A DNA stretch of 64,000 nucleotides. Origin: Paraburkholderia kururiensis (GTDB lineage Bacteria > Pseudomonadota > Gammaproteobacteria > Burkholderiales > Burkholderiaceae). The DNA is taken from contig NZ_CP139965.1 of NCBI RefSeq assembly GCF_034424375.1, forward strand, positions 4,216,001 through 4,280,000, read 5' to 3'. The notes under the pieces were generated by a model. The model searched no databases. It was not told the origin of the DNA and saw nothing but the letters and a program-made list of their open reading frames with translations. A program made the translations under genes and the position numbers. Below, one piece after another: positions 1 through 6,509 of this stretch. The first letter of the stretch is position 1; each line of letters begins with the position of its first letter.

Positions 1-1
1 G

Positions 2-832
2 TTTCACCTCTACATGCTCGCGCTGGCGGGGCTGTGCGGATGGTTCGGCAATGTGGTCTGGTTCGCTACAGACAACGCACTGGATGCGGTACCCGCGTGG
101 CTCGCGTTTCTCGTGCTCACCATCGCAGCCGAGCGCCTCGAACTCACGCGCATGCTGCGTCTGCCGCGCTTCGCGCGGCATAGCTTCTGTGTGCCGGTAG
201 CGGGGTTGCTCGCGAGCCTGCCGTGGGCACTGTGGCAACCCGCAAGCGGCATGCGGCTCTTTGCAGCGAGCCTCGTGCTGCTCGCTGCGTGGCTCGTGCG
301 CTACGACATCGCGCGCTACACCGTACGTCAACGCGGGCTCACGCGGTTCATTGCGGTGTGCCTGCTGAGCGGCTACGCGTGGCTCGCGGTAAGCGGCGTG
401 CTCGGCTTCAGCGGCGCGCTGTTGCCGGGCCACCCCTGGCACGACGCAGCGCTGCACGCGCTCACACTCGGCTTCGTGTTTTCGATGGTGTTCGGCCACG
501 CACCCATCATCCTGCCGGCGCTCACGCGGTTGCCGGTGAAGTACCTCCCGGCGTTCTATCTGCCTCTCGTCGCGCTCCACGGCGCACTCGCGCTGCGCGT
601 AACGGGCGGGCTTACCGATGCATTCGCGCTGCGCCTGGCGGGCGGCACAGCGAGCGGCGCGGCGATTGCCCTCTTCGCGCTGACCTTGGCCGCGGCGGTA
701 GTGGCGGCGCGGCGCGCTCGTGGCGCTCGTGGCGCGAACAGCAAGCGCGGTCCGCACGATTCCCACGGCGCACGTGCCGGTGAACCACGCGCGTTCGCCC
801 AACGCCCCTCGCGCGACGCGGACGCATCCTGA
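2..832 (+). CDS. polytopic membrane protein of the NO/denitrification cluster (5'-truncated)
   Basis: The reading frame is open at the left edge (an in-frame F-H-L-Y precedes the first Met at 14), so the N-terminus is missing. At least seven hydrophobic segments are visible, followed by a basic, low-complexity cytoplasmic tail from about residue 240. A segment reading HALTLGFVFSMVFGHAP near residue 155 resembles the late HALTVGAM...GHTG segment of the NnrS protein encoded at 3087-4289, so it may be a distant NnrS relative or another haem/copper-type membrane protein. It is followed on the same strand by a DUF2249 gene. No precise function can be assigned. Confidence 0.7.
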   Translation, partial: FHLYMLALAGLCGWFGNVVWFATDNALDAVPAWLAFLVLTIAAERLELTRMLRLPRFARHSFCVPVAGLLASLPWALWQPASGMRLFAASLVLLAAWLVRYDIARYTVRQRGLTRFIAVCLLSGYAWLAVSGVLGFSGALLPGHPWHDAALHALTLGFVFSMVFGHAPIILPALTRLPVKYLPAFYLPLVALHGALALRVTGGLTDAFALRLAGGTASGAAIALFALTLAAAVVAARRARGARGANSKRGPHDSHGARAGEPRAFAQRPSRDADAS

Positions 833-873
833 TCTTTCCCACTCCTGAATTTTTCTTCTCAACGGAGCTTTCC

Positions 874-1206
874 ATGACCGACAGTTCGAGCCTCAACACC
901 TTCATCTTCGACGCACGCGGCATTGCGAAGCGGCTGCGGCACGCCGCGATATTCGGCGCCATCGAATCGCTCGCGGACGGCGAGCGCATGCGCTTCGTCA
1001 ACGACCACGATCCGCTGCCGCTGCTGTATCAGATCGAACAGCGCTACGGCAGTCAGGTGCGCATCGAGTACGTGGAACGCCGGCCACAGCAGATCGTGAT
1101 CGACTTCGTCGTCGCGTTGGATGCTGCCCTGGCGGCAAACGATGCGGGCGAAACGGCGGGTTGCGCGGGCGGGTCGGCGGCCGGCGGCTGCGGGTGTAGC
1201 GGCTGA
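874..1206 (+). CDS. DUF2249 domain protein with Cys/Gly-rich C-terminal tail
   Basis: This 110-residue protein spans residues 7-85 with the DUF2249 pattern: an early D-x-R-G (FDARGI), then F-V-N-D-H-D-P-x-P-L-x-Y-Q-I around residues 41-54. The start is supported by GGAG just upstream of ATG 874. DUF2249 proteins are small, TusA-like in fold, and often sit beside nitrite or NO metabolism genes. The final 15 residues are unusual, with Gly, Ala and Ser plus cysteines at 97, 106 and 108. They could bind metal or simply be a flexible tail. The gene lies 42 bases after the truncated membrane protein and is probably co-transcribed with it. Confidence 0.8.
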   Translation: MTDSSSLNTFIFDARGIAKRLRHAAIFGAIESLADGERMRFVNDHDPLPLLYQIEQRYGSQVRIEYVERRPQQIVIDFVVALDAALAANDAGETAGCAGGSAAGGCGCSG

Positions 1207-1334
1207 GGTTGGCAGCAGGGCTGAAACCGGCGGCGCACACGTTGTGGCGACTGCCAGCGGCTCAGACGCATCGCGTCATCGGCATGCGAATGAAGGCGAC
1301 AGCGAGTCGAGGCAGATGAAGTGTGCAGGATGGG

Positions 1335-1369
1335 CTAAGGCGCCTACTGGAAAATGGAAGGCGCCTTAG
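1335..1369. terminator. perfect 10-bp inverted repeat between convergent genes
   Basis: CTAAGGCGCC at 1335-1344 pairs with GGCGCCTTAG at 1360-1369 across a 15-base loop. It lies between the ends of the DUF2249 gene (+) and the DGC gene (-). It lacks a clear U-tract, so it may be a weak bidirectional terminator or an mRNA-end stabiliser. Confidence 0.5.
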
Positions 1370-1400
1370 CCGCCTACGTTTTCCGGATAACGTCTGCCAG

Positions 1401-1817
1401 TCAGGCGATGTGATGCGTCGGCTCAACCGACACAACCGACGCTTCGGCCGCAAGCTCAAGCGCTTCCTGCTCCGCTGCTGCGAGTACGCGCTCGGCGTCA
1501 GCGGGATCGAAGTCCATGTGGAAGCGCTTTCTCACGCCTTGCTGGTCGAGCTGAAGATGCCTGGCCGGCTCGATGCCGTGCCGGGCCAGCGCACTCTTCA
1601 CGCAGACGAGCGGGCAGCCGTCGATGGCGAGGATAGGCCGTCCCGAATGCGCGACTTTCAGCAGGGCCGGAACGTCGCCGCCCACGCCCGCGATGCAGGA
1701 CATCTCGGCCTTGCCGCGGCGGTCCAGCTGCAGCGCCACATGGTTGGCCAGTTGCGCGGCGCTCGAACAGCCCGAGCACGAATACACGAGCGGTAGCGCT
1801 TTTCTTTCGTTACCCAT
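1401..1817 (-). CDS. DGC-domain putative zinc-binding cysteine protein
   Basis: The 138-residue product starts at ATG 1817, chosen for the purine-rich AGGGAGAA upstream; an open frame extends further but has no ribosome site. It has CSGCS (C14, C17), C41, and the signature D-G-C at 66-68 followed by P-L-V-C72. This is the pattern of the DGC domain, a small cysteine-rich family annotated as putative zinc-binding. The Asp-Gly-Cys sits after a hydrophobic strand (PILAIDGC). The gene is divergent from nsrR, with an FNR-like box between them, which suggests induction under low oxygen or NO stress. No biochemical role is established. Confidence 0.8.
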   Translation of the reverse strand: MGNERKALPLVYSCSGCSSAAQLANHVALQLDRRGKAEMSCIAGVGGDVPALLKVAHSGRPILAIDGCPLVCVKSALARHGIEPARHLQLDQQGVRKRFHMDFDPADAERVLAAAEQEALELAAEASVVSVEPTHHIA

Positions 1818-1920
1818 CTTCGTCACTTCTCCCTGTTGCGTTGAGACGCGGCCTCCTGCTCCATATGATTTCTCAACGTTAGAACATTTAGCGTTGCGCG
1901 ACGCGGGCCGCACCTTGGGG

Positions 1921-1961
1921 ATTGTCGCACTACAGGGACGCAGCGGCTTGATATCGATCAG
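1921..1961 (-). promoter_or_regulatory. FNR/Dnr-type box and candidate promoter for the DGC gene
   Basis: TTGAT-ATCG-ATCAG at 1948-1961 differs from the FNR/Dnr consensus TTGAT-N4-ATCAA at one base. On the minus strand a GACAAT hexamer at 1921-1926 is positioned so that the box centre falls near -41.5, a class II activator arrangement pointing at the DGC gene. The box could also serve nsrR on the plus strand. Function is inferred from sequence only. Confidence 0.55.
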
Positions 1962-2032
1962 TACGTCTGCGCGCTTCGCTGCGAGAGTTCGTTATGTCGA
2001 CCACGCCGTAGAGTGGCGCAAAGGTGGCTTAA

Positions 2033-2055
2033 AAGATATAGTATCCGCATATCTT
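2033..2055 (+). promoter_or_regulatory. NsrR operator
   Basis: AAGATATAGTA, a central T, and CCGCATATCTT form the 11-1-11 arrangement of the NsrR site, with perfect AAGATAT/ATATCTT arms. A candidate -10 (TATAGT, 2037-2042) lies inside it. The site ends 11 bases before the nsrR start, so it should autoregulate nsrR and the genes co-transcribed with it. Confidence 0.8.
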
Positions 2056-2066
2056 AAAGGTGCTCC

Positions 2067-2537
2067 ATGAGACTGACGGACTTTACGGACTACAGCTTGC
2101 GCGTGCTGATCTACGTGGCCGTGCGCGACGACGAGCTGGTCACGATTCAGGAAATTTCGGACACGCTCGGCATTGCGCGCGGCCACCTCGTGAAGATCGT
2201 TCATGCGCTAGGCCGCGCCGGCTACCTGGACACGATTCGGGGCCGTACCGGCGGACTACGGCTTGGCCGCCCCGCGAATCGCGTCACGGTGGGCGACGTG
2301 GTGCGCACAACGGAGCCCGACTTCCGCATGGTCGAATGCTTCGACACCGAGGGCAACAAGTGCGTGATTACCGCGGCATGCGGTCTGCGCGGGGTCCTGG
2401 GGCGTGCGTTGCGCGCCTACATGGAAGAGCTGGACAAGTACACGCTGGCGGATATCGCCGCCGAACGCAGTACGCTCGCGCGGCTGCTGGGAAGTGCGGC
2501 GACGGTTCGGCCACTCGTCAGGATGCCGAAGCAATAG
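2067..2537 (+). CDS. nsrR: NO-sensing Rrf2-family repressor NsrR
   Basis: This is a 156-residue winged-helix Rrf2 protein. The N-terminus (MRLTDFTDYSLRVLIY) is typical of NsrR, the recognition-helix region spans about residues 28-60, and the three cluster ligands are C91, C99 and C105. NsrR holds an iron-sulfur cluster that NO destroys, which derepresses NO-detoxification genes. A palindromic NsrR operator ends 11 bases before its start codon, indicating autorepression. It is followed by a PAS protein gene and nnrS on the same strand, a likely NO regulon. IscR is less likely, given the N-terminal sequence, the operator type and the gene context. Confidence 0.92.
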   Translation: MRLTDFTDYSLRVLIYVAVRDDELVTIQEISDTLGIARGHLVKIVHALGRAGYLDTIRGRTGGLRLGRPANRVTVGDVVRTTEPDFRMVECFDTEGNKCVITAACGLRGVLGRALRAYMEELDKYTLADIAAERSTLARLLGSAATVRPLVRMPKQ

Positions 2538-2606
2538 GTGCTTCTTCGCGAAGCAACGTAAGCCGTGACAGACGCAACGGCGCGAAACCGATCCGGGAGC
2601 AGCACG

Positions 2607-3023
2607 ATGGAAGAAGCCACTGCATTGAGCGAACGCATCATCGACGACATGGCCGACGCCATGATCTACGCGAACCGGTCGGGTGCGATCGAGCGCTGGA
2701 ACCGCGCCGCCGAGGCGCTGTTCGGCTTCACCGCGGCCGAAGCCCTGGGCAGCCGGCTCGACCTGATCATTCCCGAGCATTTGCGCGCCGCCCACTGGCG
2801 CGGGTTCGATGCAGCCATGGCGAGCGGCACGACGCGTCTGCATGGCCGCGCCACGGTCACGCGTACCGTCGACAAGTCGGGACGCAAGCTCTACGTCGAA
2901 ATGAGTTTTGCACTGGTGCGCGACCAGCAAGGCACGGTCTGCGGAACAGTGGCGGTCGCGCGTGACGTCACCGCGCGCGTGGAACAGGAACGGATGATGG
3001 CGCGTCACGGCGGCGCCGTGTAG
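2607..3023 (+). CDS. stand-alone PAS-domain protein
   Basis: A single PAS domain fills the 138-residue product (about residues 10-125), with no output domain. The start at 2607 is preferred over an in-frame ATG at 2565 because GGGAG lies seven bases before it. The segment I-P-E-H-L-R-A-A-H63 aligns with the F-alpha helix of FixL, where the haem-ligating histidine occupies the same spacing after P-E, so haem binding is plausible but not proven; many haem-free PAS domains share this motif. Its position between nsrR and nnrS suggests a role in NO or oxygen sensing, perhaps by partnering another protein. Confidence 0.8.
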   Translation: MEEATALSERIIDDMADAMIYANRSGAIERWNRAAEALFGFTAAEALGSRLDLIIPEHLRAAHWRGFDAAMASGTTRLHGRATVTRTVDKSGRKLYVEMSFALVRDQQGTVCGTVAVARDVTARVEQERMMARHGGAV

Positions 3024-3086
3024 TCGTCGCGCGGGCGCGTGCACAGGCATGGAGCGGCATCGCGCCCACGAGTCAGGAGAAGCAAC

Positions 3087-4289
3087 ATGATGAAAATCAG
3101 CGAGCCCTTTTCGGGCCACCCACATCGGCCTGGAACGGCGCTACCCGTTCTGCGTCTCGGCTTTCGGCCGTTTTATCTCGGCGGCGCCGTGTTCGGCGCC
3201 ATCGCGATCGCGCTGTGGCTGCTGGGACTTCACGGCGCCGCGGTGGCAGGCCGTTCGCCGACCCTCAGCGGCGTGATCTGGCATGTGCACGAAATGATCT
3301 TCGGGTTCATTGCCGCGATTGTCGTGGGCTTTCTGCTCACGGCCGTGCGCGCGTGGACGCAACTCGATACGCCGCGCGGCGCACCGCTCGCCGCACTCTG
3401 GCTGCTGTGGGCAGCGGGGCGTGTGCTGGTGTGGTCGGGACCTGAACCGGTGGCCGCGGTGGTCGATTCGCTCTTTCTTCCCGTGGTGGCGGTGGTGCTG
3501 CTGCGCGTGCTCAAGGCTGCCGGCAATCGACGCAACATGTTCCTCGCCGTGGCGCTCGCGCTGCTCGGCGTGTTGAATGCGCTCTTCCATGGGTGGGCGT
3601 GGGACGGCCGCGCCGACCTCGCCTTGCGCGCCGCCTACGCGGCCACCGGGCTCGCCGTGATGTTCGTGGCCGTCATCGCTGGCCGCGTGGTGCCGATGTT
3701 CACGACGAACGCCATTCCAGGCTTCACGGTGCGCCGCTTCCAGCCTGTGGAAACGCTGGCCGCGCCGCTCATGGTCGTGACGCTCGCCGCGGACGCAGCC
3801 GGTGCGCCGGCGTTACTCGTGGGCACCTGCGCAGCAGTAGCGGCCGTGGTCCACGCCGTCCGAATCTTCGGGTGGCGCTCGTGGCGCGTCGGCGCGCGGC
3901 CCATTCTCTGGATTCTGCACGTCGCTTACCTCTGGCTGCCCGTCGGCTTCGCGATGCTCGCGCTGGCGGCGTTCGACGTCCTACCGCATTCGCTCGCCAT
4001 CCACGCGCTGACGGTGGGCGCGATGGGCTGCGCGATCATCGCCATGATTACGCGCACGGCGTTGGGCCACACTGGACGCAGGCTCGTTGCAGGACCGTAC
4101 GAGATCACGGCTTATTGGCTCATGATCGCGGCCGCCGTGGTGCGCGTATTTGGGCCGCTCGTTGTGCCCGCGATGACGGGCACGTGGATCGATGCCGCCG
4201 CGGGATGTTGGTGTGCGGCGCTGGTGGTCTACCTGCTCAGGTACGCGGGCTATCTGACTTCGGCGCGGGCCGATGGTAAGGATGGCTGA
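3087..4289 (+). CDS. nnrS: NnrS family haem/copper membrane protein
   Basis: The product is a 400-residue polytopic membrane protein. It shows the NnrS hallmarks: F-R-P-F-Y near the start (around residue 30), W-H-V-H-E-M-I-F-G-F near 70, G-R-V-V-P-M-F-T-T-N in the middle, and H-A-L-T-V-G-A-M-G followed by G-H-T-G-R near the C-terminus. The histidines in these segments are probable haem and copper ligands. NnrS family members protect iron-sulfur proteins and metabolism during NO stress. ATG 3087 is chosen for the AGGAG upstream; an in-frame ATG at 3039 has none. It closes the nsrR cluster. Confidence 0.9.
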   Translation: MMKISEPFSGHPHRPGTALPVLRLGFRPFYLGGAVFGAIAIALWLLGLHGAAVAGRSPTLSGVIWHVHEMIFGFIAAIVVGFLLTAVRAWTQLDTPRGAPLAALWLLWAAGRVLVWSGPEPVAAVVDSLFLPVVAVVLLRVLKAAGNRRNMFLAVALALLGVLNALFHGWAWDGRADLALRAAYAATGLAVMFVAVIAGRVVPMFTTNAIPGFTVRRFQPVETLAAPLMVVTLAADAAGAPALLVGTCAAVAAVVHAVRIFGWRSWRVGARPILWILHVAYLWLPVGFAMLALAAFDVLPHSLAIHALTVGAMGCAIIAMITRTALGHTGRRLVAGPYEITAYWLMIAAAVVRVFGPLVVPAMTGTWIDAAAGCWCAALVVYLLRYAGYLTSARADGKDG

Positions 4290-4356
4290 GCGAATTCCGA
4301 AGCAACGCGATGGGAGCGTAACAACGCGTTTTTCTGCTCAACCGCGAAGCCTGTAA

Positions 4357-6141
4357 TCAGAACGTCTCCCAGTCCTGGTTCGACTGGGTCGATGCTGCTG
4401 TTGCGGCTACTGCAACGGGTGCGGCCGTGGGAATCGCCGTTGCAGCAGCAACCCGTGGCTTCTCGACAGGCTTCGTAGCTCGTGTGACTACCGCTGCCTT
4501 TTGCGCGGTGGCCTTTTGCGCGGTGGCCTTCGTCGTAACCGCCTGCACGCGCGGCTTGCTGTGCGTCGCAATGGCAGACACGGAAGCAAGGCCCGCATCG
4601 GCGAGCTTGAAGACGGCCACTGCGCCCGTCAGATTGACCGCCTGCTCTTCGAGCGAATGTGCGGCCGCGGCAGCCTCTTCGACGAGTGCCGCGTTCTGCT
4701 GGGTCACTTCGTCCATCTGCATGACGGCTTGATTGACCTGCTCGATGCCGCGGCTCTGCTCTTCGGATGCCGCCGCGATTTCGCCCACGATATCCGACAC
4801 CTGTTTGATGGCCTGCTTGACATCGGCCATCGTGGAGCCCACGTCGCCGGCCTGCTTCGCGCCGTCGTTGATCATCGCGACCGAGGTACCGATCAGTTCC
4901 TTGATTTCCTTCGCCGCCGATGCGGAGCGCTGCGCGAGGCTGCGCACTTCGCTCGCCACCACCGCGAAGCCGCGGCCCTGCTCACCGGCGCGCGCGGCTT
5001 CCACCGCCGCATTGAGTGCGAGGATGTTGGTCTGGAACGCGATGCCTTCGATCACGCCCGTGATGTCGGAAATCTTCGTCGAGCTGCTGCTGATGCGCTC
5101 GATCGTGCCCACCATGGACTGCACGGCCTCGTTGCCTGCGTCGGCCATATCGGTGGCGCGCGTGGCGAGTCCGTTCGCTTGCCGCGCGTTGTCGGCGTTC
5201 TGCTTCACGGTTTCGGTCAGCTCCGTCATGCTGGACGCCGTTTCTTCGAGCGACGCAGCCTGCTCTTCGGTGCGCGCGGAAAGGTCGGTATTGCCCGCGG
5301 AAATCTGGCGCGCCGCGACGGTCACGGACTCGGCACTCGACTTGATGCCGCGCACGGTCTGGCTCAACTGCTGGTCCATCGTCTTCAATGCTTCGAGCAA
5401 CTGACCGAATTCGTCGCGCGAGTACACGGTGATCCGGTTCTCGAGCTGCCCGCCGGCGATGCGGTTCGCCACGCCCACCGCTTCGCCGAGGGGCTTCGTG
5501 ATGGCGCGCGAAAGATAGAGCATGGCGCCCGTGGCGCCCACGATGCCGAGGCCAATCAGCGCGATGGAGACCCAACGGATGGTGCCGAAAGTCGATTCGC
5601 TGTCCGTAACAGATTCCTTGGCCTCGTGCTCGTTTTCGACGAAGTCTTCATCGATCGACCTGGCGAGCGCCGTGTTCAACTGAGCGTTTTTGGTGACGAG
5701 GTCGGCCACTGCGTCATAGTTGCCGGCCTCGAGCCCCGAGATCTGCTCGCCCGCAACGGCCTTGAACTGCGACAGCGCGGTGTTCAAGCGGTCCGCGATC
5801 TCATGTTCCTGGGCGCTGCTGACGCGGGCCGGATAGTAGTCGTGCCAGCTCTTGTCGATTTGCGCCAGATCCGCGCGCATCGACTCGAGGCTGGCCTTCG
5901 TCGCCGCGGGGTCGCGAAACGACACGGCGCGACGAACCTGCAGGCGGATATCGAGTTGCGCGGCGCGTACGTCGGAGAGGTCGATGATCGGGATGACGTT
6001 GCCCGTGTACGTGTTGTTCACGTTCGAGTTCAACCGCGAAAGACCCATTTGCCCAAACACGCCGACCGCGATGATAAGCGCGATGCAGACAGTGAAGGCG
6101 AGAACGATCTTGAATCGAATGCTTTGTGTGAGAGTGTGCAT
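4357..6141 (-). CDS. methyl-accepting chemotaxis protein with CheR-docking tail
   Basis: A 594-residue transducer with membrane helix 1 (about 10-30), a periplasmic four-helix-bundle-type sensor (31-185), helix 2 (about 189-211), HAMP (212-265) and a cytoplasmic signalling coiled coil. Its hairpin tip centres on E-G-I-A-F-Q-T-N-I-L-A-L-N (365-377). An Ala/Pro-rich linker leads to a terminal D-W-E-T-F, equivalent to the N-W-E-T-F pentapeptide that recruits CheR. The linker contains a duplicated ATAQK. The ligand is unknown. ATG 6141 begins just before helix 1; an upstream in-frame start would add a charged, implausible extension. A sigma28-like element lies about 170 bases upstream. Confidence 0.92.
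   Translation of the reverse strand: MHTLTQSIRFKIVLAFTVCIALIIAVGVFGQMGLSRLNSNVNNTYTGNVIPIIDLSDVRAAQLDIRLQVRRAVSFRDPAATKASLESMRADLAQIDKSWHDYYPARVSSAQEHEIADRLNTALSQFKAVAGEQISGLEAGNYDAVADLVTKNAQLNTALARSIDEDFVENEHEAKESVTDSESTFGTIRWVSIALIGLGIVGATGAMLYLSRAITKPLGEAVGVANRIAGGQLENRITVYSRDEFGQLLEALKTMDQQLSQTVRGIKSSAESVTVAARQISAGNTDLSARTEEQAASLEETASSMTELTETVKQNADNARQANGLATRATDMADAGNEAVQSMVGTIERISSSSTKISDITGVIEGIAFQTNILALNAAVEAARAGEQGRGFAVVASEVRSLAQRSASAAKEIKELIGTSVAMINDGAKQAGDVGSTMADVKQAIKQVSDIVGEIAAASEEQSRGIEQVNQAVMQMDEVTQQNAALVEEAAAAAHSLEEQAVNLTGAVAVFKLADAGLASVSAIATHSKPRVQAVTTKATAQKATAQKAAVVTRATKPVEKPRVAAATAIPTAAPVAVAATAASTQSNQDWETF
4496..4530. repeat. tandem 15-bp repeat in the MCP linker
   Basis: GCCTTTTGCGCGGTG occurs twice in direct succession (4496-4525) with a third partial GCCTT. 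It encodes two ATAQK units in the linker before the CheR-docking pentapeptide, so copy number would change linker length by five residues without a frameshift. Confidence 0.8.
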
Positions 6142-6509
6142 GCTGCGTCCGTGATGAGCCGAATCGTTGTATGCGGCGCAATTGCGCGCTTTTTTTGCGG
6201 CGGATGGTGAGCATGTTTTACGGCGGTTTTCATCGGGACTTGAGCGCATGGAATGTCCTGCATTCCTGAATGTCTCGCAAAGAGCCCGCTGAACAGCCGT
6301 TGCGCCGATCAGGGCTACAAAATCTTTTCTTTTATTTGCAAATAGCTTTCTTTCCGGCTGTGACGCGGCTGGAGTCTTTCACTTCGCTATCGTCGCGGTC
6401 GACCGAAGGTTTCGTGAACCAGGACGTGTGGAAGCGCATCGGGTTGCCAACGGGCGGCGAAGTGTTGCCGCCCGTTGTGTCGTTTTTCTTGAGAGGCGAC
6501 CCGCAACGT
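6142..6509. other. intergenic region between poxB and the MCP gene
   Basis: This stretch separates two minus-strand genes. It contains a perfect 10-bp stem (AACGGGCGGC 6449-6458 with GCCGCCCGTT 6467-6476) downstream of poxB. The T-run follows only on the plus strand, so it is at best a weak poxB terminator. The candidate sigma28 promoter lies at 6308-6334. The part around 6315-6355 is AT-rich. No supported gene is seen. Confidence 0.6.
6308..6334 (-). promoter_or_regulatory. candidate sigma28 (FliA) promoter for the MCP gene
   Basis: On the minus strand TAAA is followed after exactly 15 bases by GCCCTGAT; the sigma28 consensus is TAAA-N15-GCCGATAA. The first three -10 positions match and the rest is degenerate. 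Position upstream of a chemoreceptor gene fits the known flagellar regulon, but the match is imperfect. Confidence 0.35.
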
